A stretch of DNA of 64,000 nt from G963665815 sp942492065 (GTDB lineage Bacteria; Cloacimonadota; Cloacimonadia; Cloacimonadales; JAIOQZ01): the NCBI GenBank assembly GCA_942492065.1, contig CALODV010000005.1:1-64000 (forward strand). The letters run 5' to 3'. Within the stretch, counting starts at the first letter, position 1. Every line of letters starts with the position of its first letter. The translations under genes and the position numbers were made by a program. Below are positions 52,405-62,600 of this stretch, piece after piece. The notes below the pieces were generated by a model. That model saw nothing but the letters and a program-made list of their open reading frames with translations, searched no databases and had not been told where the DNA came from.

Positions 52405-55236
52405 TTAGAATGTGATCTCTGTGGTCAGGAATACATTAAATTCCGGTGCAGGAACAACATACATTGTTTTAACTTCCTTAAGATAATCTTCACGACCATA
52501 GTCTGTAGAGTAACTTGCTGAAGCAATATTATCTCTGTTAAAGATATTATTGAGATCTATTCTGAATGAAAGTTTTTTCGTTTTGATCTTAGTATCATAT
52601 TTAATTGATACGTCTGTTGTCATGTAATATGGTAACTCAGAGCTGACCTCAACCGCATTATTTGTTTCAGGATCAATCTGGTCTCTCTTATTAGTATAGG
52701 TACCGAAATATCTGTCTCTGAAGTTCCAGGTTGCACTCATCCTTAAACTGGATGCATTTTTCTCGATAGGGAGTGTATATCCTGCTGAAATATTACCCAT
52801 AATTTCAGGAGTAAACGGTACAACCTTACCGTTGATTTGCTCCGAGGACACACCAAAAATTGAATCATAATGCATATCATCCCATCTGTTTTCTGAAAGA
52901 GTCCATGATCCGCCAAAATCAAACTTGTTAACTTTTGCTGATGCGCTGATTTCAACACCTTTGTGAATTGCTTTACCGGCATTAACCGTCAGGCTTCCTC
53001 TGGCATCTGTCATGTTCTCTATTTTGTCACTGTAAGTAGTATGATAAAGGTTAACTTCGGCAGTATATTTTTTAGTAATATATCCGAAACCAATTTCATG
53101 AGTAACGGTTTTTTCAGGTTTAAGATCTTCATATACAACTTCCAGATTAGGTGTAGTGTATTCCTGCCCTGCATCAGGTCCATCATCCCTGTCGTACCAA
53201 TCCATTACTCTTGGTTCTTTATTAGCAATAGCAAAACTGTACATCATGTTGAACTCATCAGTTAAGTTAACGTTTATTCCTGCTTTTGGTGAAATAAAAT
53301 CATAAGTCTTTTCATAATCATCATCGTTGAACTTATATGTAATATTACCGAGAGAGTCAACACTTTCAATTGTTTCCTTTGTCTGATAGAATGTATCTTT
53401 AAGGAAAGCACCTGTATTATAGTCAAAAATGTGAATTGGATTTTCAGAAACTTCGGATGTATAAGTTGCATACTGAATATCACCGCTTATGAAGAAAGGC
53501 ATCCTGAACTGTTCACTATCAAGTGATATGAAATCATAAAATCTCTCACTAATTTCTTGTTTTGTTTTTACTCTTACAAATGCAGAAAGGTTATTCACAA
53601 CAGTATCATAGTCGTATCTTCTCTGTCCTTTGGTGTATACTCCGACATTATCTTCGGCAAGTGAATTGTAGTATCTGTAGTCCTTGACTTCTGCATAATG
53701 CTCAGCATCCCAGCGTCTGAACTCCCCACCGACAAAAGTGGAAATCAGATCGTGATTGTATTTGACATAAGTATTCAGTCCCATTTGAATATGGTTATTA
53801 TGACTGTCATTAGTATATGAGTGGACATAGTTGCTTGTAGACATGTTTGAAGAACCCGAGACTGTTTCACCATTGAAAGTCTGTGTTTCAGGATCGTAGC
53901 CGTCCAGAATTACTCCACCATTAGCTCCACCTGTTTTTTCGTATATCCAGCGAGCGTGTTTACCAACGGCTGAACTTGTTCTTGCTTCGGTAACTTCCAT
54001 TGTCATAATTTCGCCGGTTTCAGGATCAAATCTGTCATTTCTAAGGTATTTTCCACCGCCTTGTCCTGTAGTGAAGAACACGTTAGTCAGCATACTGGCA
54101 TTGTCAGAAATTTTCCATTCATCCCTGATCGAGATTTGCGGTTTAAAGTAATAGTTCTCCTGTTCTTCATTGTTGTTTCTGTTGTATTGGCGCCCAAGTG
54201 TCTTCATAAGTTCAAGATCCTGAACTTTTCTTGCCTGATTGTGCTTCTGTGGGGCACCTATGAAGCTGAATTTAACATCGTGTATCTTTGTATCCACACT
54301 GACATCCATGCCGAATGAATAACCATCATAATTAGTACCGTTAATATATGAATCTCCGCCTTTTCTTTCAAACATAGCGCTGATACCAACTTTCTGTTTC
54401 GCAAGATACATGTTTTGTCTGAGAAGAACGTTGTAGTTCATAGGTTGATAGTCTTCCATACCACCTTTACCATCTGCAGTTTCATCTGAAAGGTAAGTTC
54501 CTCCTGACAATCTGAGAACTGTTTCAGTCTTGTTTCCTGTACCCATTGTTTCAATGTTAACTGATCCACCAAATGCACCTGATCCGTAAAGAGATGAACC
54601 TGCTCCACGCTGTACCTGAACTGATTTTACATTAGATGAAACACCTGTCCAGTTTGACCAGTATACTACCTGACTTTCAGGATCGTTAACAGGGATACCA
54701 TTGATAAGAATCTGAATCTGCTCACTGCTGAATCCCCTTATTGTTAAATCGGATTCACCAAGACCTGAGGATGTTGAGAATACTCCCGGAACACCTTCAA
54801 GCAGCATCGGCATATCTTCAGTTGTGTACTTCTCTTTCAGCTCTTCACTTTTAAGATTAGTGAATGCTACCGGAGTTTCTCTTTTAACAGCCCTGTTACC
54901 TGTCACATTAATTGTCTGACCTTTTAGAGCTTGTTCTTCAAGTTTGAAATTCTGAGTCGTAGTTTTACCTTCTTCTACAGTTACGCTTATAACTATCTCT
55001 GCATAACCGAGTTTTCTTGCGAGTAATTTGTACTTGCCAACAGGAACATTCTTCAAAACAAATGTACCCTTGTCATTAGTGAACGCTGCAATGCCTGTTC
55101 CTTTAATCATAACAGTGGCATATTCAACGGGTTCCTGTGTTTTAGCGTCTTTTACCTTACCTGCAATAGTTCCTGTTCCTGCCGCAAAACAGAATATCGG
55201 TAAGAGAAAAAATATGAAATATAAATATTTCTTCAT
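52405..55236 (-). CDS. TonB-dependent receptor
   Basis: The 943-residue protein has GGAGGATAC before the ATG and a signal peptide (YLYFIFFLLPIFCFA). A carboxypeptidase-regulatory domain follows (residues about 22-105: GTIAGKVKDAKTQEPVEYAT, FVLKNVPVGKYKLLARKLGY). The plug domain is next (about 125-230: LLEGVPGVFSTSSGLGESDLTIRGFSSEQIQILINGIPVND, VQVQRGAGSSLYGSGAFGG), then a long beta-barrel ending in an aromatic-rich strand (PEFNVFLTTEITF). The substrate is unknown; the partner lipoprotein suggests a complex ligand such as a polysaccharide, peptide or siderophore. Confidence 0.94.
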   Translation of the reverse strand: MKKYLYFIFFLLPIFCFAAGTGTIAGKVKDAKTQEPVEYATVMIKGTGIAAFTNDKGTFVLKNVPVGKYKLLARKLGYAEIVISVTVEEGKTTTQNFKLEEQALKGQTINVTGNRAVKRETPVAFTNLKSEELKEKYTTEDMPMLLEGVPGVFSTSSGLGESDLTIRGFSSEQIQILINGIPVNDPESQVVYWSNWTGVSSNVKSVQVQRGAGSSLYGSGAFGGSVNIETMGTGNKTETVLRLSGGTYLSDETADGKGGMEDYQPMNYNVLLRQNMYLAKQKVGISAMFERKGGDSYINGTNYDGYSFGMDVSVDTKIHDVKFSFIGAPQKHNQARKVQDLELMKTLGRQYNRNNNEEQENYYFKPQISIRDEWKISDNASMLTNVFFTTGQGGGKYLRNDRFDPETGEIMTMEVTEARTSSAVGKHARWIYEKTGGANGGVILDGYDPETQTFNGETVSGSSNMSTSNYVHSYTNDSHNNHIQMGLNTYVKYNHDLISTFVGGEFRRWDAEHYAEVKDYRYYNSLAEDNVGVYTKGQRRYDYDTVVNNLSAFVRVKTKQEISERFYDFISLDSEQFRMPFFISGDIQYATYTSEVSENPIHIFDYNTGAFLKDTFYQTKETIESVDSLGNITYKFNDDDYEKTYDFISPKAGINVNLTDEFNMMYSFAIANKEPRVMDWYDRDDGPDAGQEYTTPNLEVVYEDLKPEKTVTHEIGFGYITKKYTAEVNLYHTTYSDKIENMTDARGSLTVNAGKAIHKGVEISASAKVNKFDFGGSWTLSENRWDDMHYDSIFGVSSEQINGKVVPFTPEIMGNISAGYTLPIEKNASSLRMSATWNFRDRYFGTYTNKRDQIDPETNNAVEVSSELPYYMTTDVSIKYDTKIKTKKLSFRIDLNNIFNRDNIASASYSTDYGREDYLKEVKTMYVVPAPEFNVFLTTEITF

Positions 55237-55344
55237 GTATCCTCCAGTATTGTTTTAATATTTCTTTGTATATTATAATTTATAAAGCAAGCTGTCAATA
55301 AAGAAATATTTAAGAGATTTTAACAAGAAAAAAAAGAGTGAAAA

Positions 55345-56235
55345 ATGAATATTTATTTTGATTTCGGATCAAATTCCCTTAAAACAGTAGTTTATGAATT
55401 TAACTCAGAGATTATTACCATTCTGGAGGAATTATACTTCCCTAACAGACTCAGTAGCTTTGAAGATGAACAGAAGTACATCAGTAACGATCGTGTAGAC
55501 CTGACAATAGGCTATATTCATAAAATATTAAACAAATACAACTCAGATACAGTTACTGCAACAGGGACAGAAGTCTTCCGTGCGGCAGAAAACTCCAGGC
55601 AGGTTGTTAAGAGAATCCAAAAGGAAACAGGAATAGCCATAGAAGTCCTGAGTTCCGAATCCGAAGCAGATGTAATATATGAGGTAAACAGTCGCATCAG
55701 GAAAACAGATGACTTCCTGCTGGTTGATTCGGGGGGAATGTCTACAGAGCTGGTGGCAAAAGATTGCTTTCAGTCAGTTAATCTTGGAGCTGTAAACCTT
55801 ACGAGCCGGTTTGGTCTGGATAAGCAAGTTGGCAGATCTGTCCAGAATAACGCAATCCTGCATGTTCTGGAGAAAATAGACATTGGCAAATTGTTTGGTA
55901 GATACAGCTCATTGATTCTCACCGGAGGTTCAGCAGGGATAATGAATAGTGTAACCGGAAGCCCGGATTTATCACTGTTACAGCTGAACGATTTTCTGAA
56001 ATCATACAGTATATTAAGTCCTGAGCAAAGGAAGCAGTACAAAGGTATCCCGGAAGACAGAGCAGATATTATCCTTGGAGGAGCTTTGATTATCAAGGCG
56101 ATAATGAAAGTTACCGGTATTATGGATTCTGATATAAGTAATCTGGGGCTTCGTCATGGAATGCTGCACAGAATACACCCGGATGCTGTTAAAATTGTTG
56201 AAAACAATACAGGGAAATCTTACGATTTCAGATGA
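55345..56235 (+). CDS. Ppx/GppA family phosphatase
   Basis: This 296-residue protein has the actin-like fold motifs of exopolyphosphatase/GppA: FDFGSNSLKTVVYEF at the start, ATGTEVFRAAENS, VLSSESEADVIYE, LLVDSGGMSTELV (phosphate loop) and LTGGSAGIMNSV. Family members degrade polyphosphate or pppGpp. It contains only the core domain and lacks the HD-type domain of longer homologues. It diverges from the TonB receptor gene, and its 3' end overlaps the convergent CxxC membrane protein gene by 16 bases. Confidence 0.85.
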   Translation: MNIYFDFGSNSLKTVVYEFNSEIITILEELYFPNRLSSFEDEQKYISNDRVDLTIGYIHKILNKYNSDTVTATGTEVFRAAENSRQVVKRIQKETGIAIEVLSSESEADVIYEVNSRIRKTDDFLLVDSGGMSTELVAKDCFQSVNLGAVNLTSRFGLDKQVGRSVQNNAILHVLEKIDIGKLFGRYSSLILTGGSAGIMNSVTGSPDLSLLQLNDFLKSYSILSPEQRKQYKGIPEDRADIILGGALIIKAIMKVTGIMDSDISNLGLRHGMLHRIHPDAVKIVENNTGKSYDFR

Positions 56236-56702
56236 TCTTCCGCATCCTCATCATCTTCAAAAAATTCTTCTCCGTAGAGTTCTTTTATGCAGTCTTCGCA
56301 AAGCCCATGGGTTATGAGAGCATCCGTATGTTTCATAATGTATGTTTCCAACGACTGCCAATAGCCCTCACTGTTTTTAATCTTTCTGCATTTGGAACAG
56401 ACAGGTAACAATCCTGAAAGAGTCTTAATCTCATTATGAGCTTCCAGAAGTTCTTTATGGTTTTTCTCAAGCTTCCTCAGGGCTTTTTTGTTTTCCTGAA
56501 GTCGTCTCACAGAAAAAACAAGAAGAAATATACTGAGAGAAATCAGCACAGGTATAACTTCGTCCAACTCCCAGCTTTCATGATTCAGGATAAACTCATG
56601 TATCCTCTCAAATAAATCAATCTGTGATGATATGACAAATACCACAACACTTAGAATTATAATTATCAGAACTTCTATTCTGGTTTTTGTTAAAAATTTC
56701 AT
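56220..56702 (-). CDS. Membrane protein with C-terminal paired-Cys motif
   Basis: The 160-residue protein has two membrane helices (about residues 8-25 and 45-62), a basic coiled-coil helix (RRLQENKKALRKLEKNHKEL), then a motif seen at the end of many sensor proteins. There CSKCRKIKNSEGYWQSLETYI is followed by HGLCEDCIKELYGEEFF. The two CxxC pairs probably bind zinc. I infer a signalling or adaptor role, but there is no kinase or output domain. The acidic tail (EDDEDAEDH) is unusual. Confidence 0.75.
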   Translation of the reverse strand: MKFLTKTRIEVLIIIILSVVVFVISSQIDLFERIHEFILNHESWELDEVIPVLISLSIFLLVFSVRRLQENKKALRKLEKNHKELLEAHNEIKTLSGLLPVCSKCRKIKNSEGYWQSLETYIMKHTDALITHGLCEDCIKELYGEEFFEDDEDAEDHLKS

Positions 56703-56837
56703 TGATCCAACCTCAGTAATATAATATATATTTTTATCTTTTTTTCAAATTATTATATGCAAAATCTTGACATTCAAACAGCCTGCTGACAAATAATGTA
56801 AAGCAAAAAATGAACCATACTTTACAAAGGAGTCATA

Positions 56838-57071
56838 ATGAAAATCAAAATTTTAGGTGCTGCCTGTAAAAAATGCAAATCACTGGAAGCTAATGCCAGA
56901 AAAGCCGTTGAAGAGCTGGGCATTGAAGCAGAAATAGAAAAAGTAACTGATATGCAGGCAATTATAGGTTATGGTGTTATGTCTATCCCTGCTCTGGTGA
57001 TCAATGATGATGTAAAATCTGTCGGGAAAGTACTCAACGTTAAGCAGATAAAAGAGATGCTCAATGTATAG
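56838..57071 (+). CDS. Small redox-active disulfide (thioredoxin-like) protein
   Basis: The 77-residue protein has a thioredoxin fold with the active site CKKC (GAACKKCKSLEANARKAVEEL) and the cis-proline SIPALVIND. It resembles the TM0996/MTH895 family of cytoplasmic redox proteins. It has no signal peptide. Its end overlaps the next gene's ATG by 8 bases, and with the next two genes it forms a redox module: cytoplasmic thioredoxin, exported thioredoxin and CcdA. Confidence 0.88.
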   Translation: MKIKILGAACKKCKSLEANARKAVEELGIEAEIEKVTDMQAIIGYGVMSIPALVINDDVKSVGKVLNVKQIKEMLNV

Positions 57072-57453
57072 ACTCAGATTAATCGTATTGCTTGTTCTAA
57101 CCGCTGTGATCTCAGGATTGTTCTGCGAGACTGAAAAGATTAAGCCGAAACTGACTTTCCTTGAGTTCGGGTCTACTACCTGTGTTCCCTGTAAAAAAAT
57201 GGAACCGATTCTGGATGAAGTGAAAGAAAAATACTCTGATCAAGTCAGTGTTGTATTCCATAATGTAAAGCTGAAAGAAACTCGTGAAATTGCCGGAAAA
57301 TACAAAATCAGGCTAATACCTACTCAAGTATTTCTGGATCAGGACGGAAAAGAAGTCTATCGCCATGAAGGTTTTTTACCTCTCGACAAAGTGCTGGAAG
57401 TGCTGAAAGAAAACGGTATTGACTTAGAAGATCAGCAGGCAGAGTCAAAATAG
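57064..57453 (+). CDS. Exported thioredoxin-like protein
   Basis: The 129-residue protein has an N-terminal signal (LRLIVLLVLTAVISGLF), a thioredoxin fold with the CVPC active site (FGSTTCVPCKKMEPILDEV), and a cis-proline IPTQVF. It probably reduces disulfides in the periplasm with electrons from CcdA (next gene, 1-base gap). It overlaps the upstream redox gene by 8 bases. Confidence 0.88.
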   Translation: MYRLRLIVLLVLTAVISGLFCETEKIKPKLTFLEFGSTTCVPCKKMEPILDEVKEKYSDQVSVVFHNVKLKETREIAGKYKIRLIPTQVFLDQDGKEVYRHEGFLPLDKVLEVLKENGIDLEDQQAESK

Positions 57454-57454
57454 C

Positions 57455-58138
57455 ATGTGGGATTTTCTTAACAATATCATCTATTCAGAGAAATCCATTA
57501 TCCTTATATTTGCCTCATTCCTCTGGGGTGTGGCATCCATTGTTCTGTCTCCGTGCCATCTCACAAGCATCCCTCTTGCTGTAACACTCCTGTCTAAAGA
57601 GAACACAAAGACCAGACCTGTTATACTGACAACTGTGTTTGCACTTGCTGTACTCATCTCCATAATTGTGCTGGGAATTGTTACCGGACTGCTGGGCATG
57701 ATGCTGGGCAATCTGGGAATATGGGGAGACATACTGCTGATAGCCTGTCTGTTATACTTTGGACTTGCCTGTTACGATGTGCTGCCCATGATCGGCGGAT
57801 CAGGAATCAAGGGAGTGAAGAAAGGTATTGCCGGGGCGTTTATAACCGGATTCATCTTCGGATTTGCTTTGGGACCTTGCACATTTGCCTTTATTGCCCC
57901 TGTATTGGGGATAATCATCAGCTCTTTTGCTCAGAGACCTGCTTTTTCTATTGCAGTAATCTTGTCGTTTTCTCTCGGGCACAGTATATTGATTATTCTG
58001 ATGGGTTATTTCTGGGATAAGTTCAGTTTTTCCGAGAAGCATGGTAAAATCGGCTCAGTACTGAAAAAAGTATCCGGAGCAGTACTGATAGCCTATGCTT
58101 TGTACAAACTCCTGATATTGACAGGGCTAATATCTTAG
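57455..58138 (+). CDS. CcdA/DsbD-type electron-transfer membrane protein
   Basis: The 227-residue protein has six membrane helices and the two catalytic cysteines of CcdA: LSPCHLTSIP in helix 1 and LGPCTFAFIAP in helix 4. It passes electrons from cytoplasmic thioredoxin to the periplasm. The three-gene order matches this. Its stop codon overlaps the stop of the convergent gene at 58135 by 4 bases. Confidence 0.9.
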   Translation: MWDFLNNIIYSEKSIILIFASFLWGVASIVLSPCHLTSIPLAVTLLSKENTKTRPVILTTVFALAVLISIIVLGIVTGLLGMMLGNLGIWGDILLIACLLYFGLACYDVLPMIGGSGIKGVKKGIAGAFITGFIFGFALGPCTFAFIAPVLGIIISSFAQRPAFSIAVILSFSLGHSILIILMGYFWDKFSFSEKHGKIGSVLKKVSGAVLIAYALYKLLILTGLIS

Positions 58139-59196
58139 TTCTTTCCCAGATTAAAATAAAGCGGTATCTTCAGAGTCTTATAATCAACATCCTCCCCGGG
58201 ATACTTATCGTAAGCAGTAAAGAGTATTCTCGGGAACACCTTCTTCAGATCAGGATACTGGCGATCCAGGAGAAGCATCAGTTTTCTGGCTTCATCAGCT
58301 GTAACGTCCTGACTCAATTCTTTGTTTGAAACATACTTTATTTCAGGGACAACATCATTTTCCAGTTCCTGCACATCGAACTCTACGAAAACAAGCCTGC
58401 TGCCGTCTACAATCCATGACATAGCTGCTCTTTCCGGATGCATTTCTAACAGTTTTGTGTACTCAGCCATTTGGTGAATCGTGTGATTATCCTGTGTTGT
58501 GTTGGCATAAGACACAAGCTTGAAAGCGAACAGTCTGGCAAAAGCAGCAGGCAGGTAACTGCCTTCTTCAGCCCACTTGCCGGCATAAGCACTGTAGAAT
58601 CTGAAGTCCCGCCCATAGACAGAAGAGGGATTAAGCCCCAGATGGTACAATTTATATTTTCCATTCTCAATACCCAATACTGCTACAAAATAGTAGGAAA
58701 CGGGGTAGCGCGGATTCTCAAATATCAGTGTTGCCTGAGATTTAATGCTTTTGATTACCTGCACCTTCAGGTGGTTGGGATCGCTTTCATCATTCGATCC
58801 ACCATATATAAACTGGTCAATTATCGGCGGACTGTCAAATACAGCCTGCTTGCCTTTAACAAAGTTCAGGCTGTCATAATCAGTTAATGATGATTCGATA
58901 ATCGGGAAGAAGTTGTAGTACTGCTGCTTGTTTACATTACTTTTGAATCTGGCATGAGCAGCGTTGTACGATTCCTCAATCCTACCCTTGTTTACCAGGT
59001 TTACAAAGTTTTTTACCGCTGAAAGCAGAGAATCCTGTGTCACAGAGGTTAGCTGATCCCAATCGTACACCCGTCCGTAAACATTATTGCCGGTCAGATC
59101 ATCAGTCAGAACCGTTTCCAGACCTTCCGATTCCAGGCCGGAAAGCATTGCAGTAAAAACGATATATATCAGAATCATTATGGTTTTCTTCATCAT
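58135..59196 (-). CDS. Exported protein of unknown function
   Basis: The 353-residue protein has a signal peptide (KKTIMILIYIVFTAMLSGL). Residues about 60-110 (VKNFVNLVNKGRIEESYNAAHARFKSNV) look like an NTF2-like or DUF3887-type helical start. A beta-rich part and a helical domain (AAFARLFAFKLVSY, MAEYTKLLEMHPERA) follow. No catalytic motif is visible. It converges on the CcdA gene and ends the region before the phosphoesterase-ATPase fusion. Confidence 0.7.
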   Translation of the reverse strand: MMKKTIMILIYIVFTAMLSGLESEGLETVLTDDLTGNNVYGRVYDWDQLTSVTQDSLLSAVKNFVNLVNKGRIEESYNAAHARFKSNVNKQQYYNFFPIIESSLTDYDSLNFVKGKQAVFDSPPIIDQFIYGGSNDESDPNHLKVQVIKSIKSQATLIFENPRYPVSYYFVAVLGIENGKYKLYHLGLNPSSVYGRDFRFYSAYAGKWAEEGSYLPAAFARLFAFKLVSYANTTQDNHTIHQMAEYTKLLEMHPERAAMSWIVDGSRLVFVEFDVQELENDVVPEIKYVSNKELSQDVTADEARKLMLLLDRQYPDLKKVFPRILFTAYDKYPGEDVDYKTLKIPLYFNLGKN

Positions 59197-59649
59197 GGTG
59201 ATTTCCTTATGTTAGATATGAGGAATTTGTATGGTAATTGTGCGAATGTGTCAAATTATTAATGATTTGCTTGTGTAGGATTGGGTGGGCTTATACAAAT
59301 AGAATAAATTAGAATTATCCCTTCGACTCCGCTCACAGACTGTTTTCAAATCCATCAAAATCAGTAAGTTAAGCTTAGTGAGTCCCGAAGAACCGGGAAA
59401 ATCTGCAACATTAATTCAGACAAGTCCATTGCGAAGGGGACAGAGGAAATGCCCTTGCTGATGGAACCAGTAGCTTTGTAATGGTGGAGTTAGTCAGATA
59501 AGGGATGTGTTGGAGTAACATGAGATACAACAACAAAATAGTAGCACATATATAAATAATTATGTTGACAAATGTTTTAATTAGCTGAGAATTAGATAAT
59601 ACTCAAGTGAGAGAGTCCCTCCATCAAAATAACAGTTAAAGGAGATTTT
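59197..59649. other. Intergenic region upstream of the phosphoesterase-ATPase fusion gene
   Basis: About 450 bases without a gene. It holds a partial copy of a REP-like repeat (59319-59335), a short palindrome TCCCG-AAGAAC-CGGGA (59383-59398), a TTGACA at about 59570, and AAGGAG just before the ATG at 59650. The base composition becomes very AT-rich toward the gene. Confidence 0.5.
59319..59335 (+). repeat. REP-like repeat, copy 2 (partial)
   Basis: CCCTTCGACTCCGCTCA matches the core of the palindrome at 45765-45788 but lacks the GGGAG right arm. Confidence 0.5.
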
Positions 59650-62600
59650 ATGCCTAAGCTAAGTGTACTTCATTTGTCTGATATCCATATTGGTAATAAC
59701 ATTTACGAAACAGCAGAAAATATTGCAATTCCAGTTATTGAAGCTCTTGAAAACCATGATAAGGAAATAAATTGTGTTGTAATTACAGGAGATATTTTTG
59801 ATGGAAAATCCGAAAATCCTGATAAAGGCAAAAGGATAGCTCTCGGACTACTGAATTACTTGAAGAATGAGTTATGTCTTAAGGTATCAGACTTTGTTAT
59901 TATTCCCGGTAATCATGATTTAATAAGAGAAGACACCAAAGCAAACTTTGAAAACTATATTGACTTACTGAAAAGCTTTTATGGTAACGACCATTATGAT
60001 GAGTTAATAAATAGTGAATTTCTTTTTACAACAAGAGTTTATAAGGATAAAAAAGTTGCAATCGTTGGTCTGAATTCCTGTATGATTGAGCCCAGCAAGC
60101 TAGAGAAGAAAGATATTAAGTGGATGAATAAGCTACCAAACTTAGATAATTCAATGCAAAACAAAATACTTGAAGCACTAGAAGATGAAAAAAGAAATGA
60201 ATGGGATGATTATGGATGTATAGAAAAAAAACAATTGAGAGCATCATTCAAGTCGTTAGAAAGTCAGATTGATGATCTCTTTGATTACACAATTGTTGCC
60301 TGTTTTCATCATCATTTCTACCCTTTCCCTGAAATCTATAATAAGTATGGTGATAGTAGCATAATTAGAAACTTCACTGATGTAATTGAGAAGTTCCAGC
60401 AGAAAAATGTAAAAATAGTGCTACACGGACATAAGCATATACCAATAATCAGACCTGTTACAAATTATAGATATTTATCTGATCCTGAATCTATTTTTTA
60501 TGTGTTCTCTGCTGGTAGTCTGGGCAAAAAGGGAATTGTTAACCGTTCATTTCAACAAATTGATGTACATAGCCCAGACCAGAACCGTAAAGCTGATGTT
60601 TGTAGATTTAATTACAAATTAGAGCAATTACAATCACCTGAAGAATTTAGAATCCCACCTCAAAAGCAGTATGAACAAAATGCTTATGTAGAGTTGCTTA
60701 ATATATTAAAAGAGGAGTATTTTGATGAATACAAAAAATACAATACTGAAGTATATGAGAGTGATAACATTTCTCACCAATTTAATATTGATGATATTAT
60801 TAAGAATATCAGTATAACAATAACACAGTTTGATACAATCAAGAAAGATTTAGAATCTTCTGTTGAAAAAATCAAGATATTACTTTTTTCAATTCACTAT
60901 AGAATTAATTATCTAAGTTACAAGGTTAACAAAAATAACTCCCGTGGGAAAATCTTAGCGACATTAAAGGAAAAGTATTCTTTACTATTTAAAGATAAGT
61001 TATACGAGAATTTAGTGATTAAACTTTTGGAATCTGACAGAAATAAACATTTTGAAAAAGTATATGATGACCTAATGACAAAACATCATAAATTCAGGAA
61101 CTATACTGCATATATTACGTTAGCTATTTTTTTCACTGACTTATATTTAACATTTAGTAGGTATGGAGAATTGTATTATACTAATGAGAGAATAAAGCAT
61201 AATGTTAATATAAAGCTAGAAGATGATACATTTCACGAGAATATCCCAGTTTCAACAATCAAGATCACAAGTGATGTTGATAGAAGATTAGCGACCATCC
61301 ATTTCAAATGTAAAAACCCAACAGTTCATAAGATTGCAGTATTAATTGTTAAGGATTTTGAGAAGAGAATTAATAAAATTGAAGAAAGCTTTAAACAGCT
61401 AGGATTAAAAATTTATTATCTTATTCCAAAGATTATCAAAGATAATTATGATCTAGATAATTTCAATTTCAAAGCATATATTCCAACGCTATTACCTTTA
61501 TTAACAGGTGATAATCTTTATAAGGAAAAAGAAGTTTTTATCAGAGAACTCATTCAAAATTCTTTAGATGCAATCCTATTACGTGAAGACATTTTGCGCA
61601 AAAAAGGCCTTGCATTGAGTGAATCACAAAAAGAAATTAGAATTATCATTGGCAAAAGCAAGAATCCACAAACCGGAAAAGAAAGGAAGTATCTAAAGAT
61701 AGTTGATAATGGAATTGGAATGGACGCCTTTCGAATCGAAAGATATTTTACAAGTATTGGAAGGAGTTTTTATGTTTCAGATGAATTTGATGAGCTTCAA
61801 AAGAACGAAGAGATTGATTACAAACCTATCAGCAATTTTGGTATTGGCTTTTTGTCTGCCTTCATGATCTGTAAAGAAATTGAAGTTATTACAAAAAGTT
61901 ATGAGGAAGGAGTCCCGGGTTTAGTAATACACATTCCGAATTATGATGGATGTTTCTTCATTAAGAAAGATGAAAACAGCAAACTTGAACCTGGTACAAC
62001 AATAACACTGTATGAGGATGAACGAAAATTTCTTAAACCAGACAAGATTATTGATTACATAAAAAATACATTCATTGATTTTCAATTAACAATTAAAATT
62101 GAGAATAAAATTGATAACACAGAAGAAACCATTGAAGCTTTTAGTATAAGAAGGAACAAGTTTCCTATTCTTTTTTGTCCTATTGAAAATCATAAGATAA
62201 AGGAAATTTCTTGGTCAGAGGAAATAAAAGATTATTCGTTTAAAGATAAATACAATTATGGTATTATGCTTGAATTTGATAAAGATGTGATAATGCTACA
62301 GCTATCTAGAGGTAGGACAATACGCAATAGTTACTTAAACTCTGGTATTCTACTCTCAGACTCATATATTAAACAGTTAAATTTTTCAGAAACTGAATAT
62401 TCAAGATTGTATTACAATTTCCCCTCGTCATATTTGAACTTAGATGTGGCTCGTGAAAAAATTCTATCAGTTAATAGCAATGCGATATCAAAGAAAAAAA
62501 TATTTAAAGCCCTTGCAAAACAGAGTATTGAATTACTGGTGGACATTAATACCAGTTGCAAAACCTACCCAATTGCTTTGCTTAACAATATTGCCCGTTT

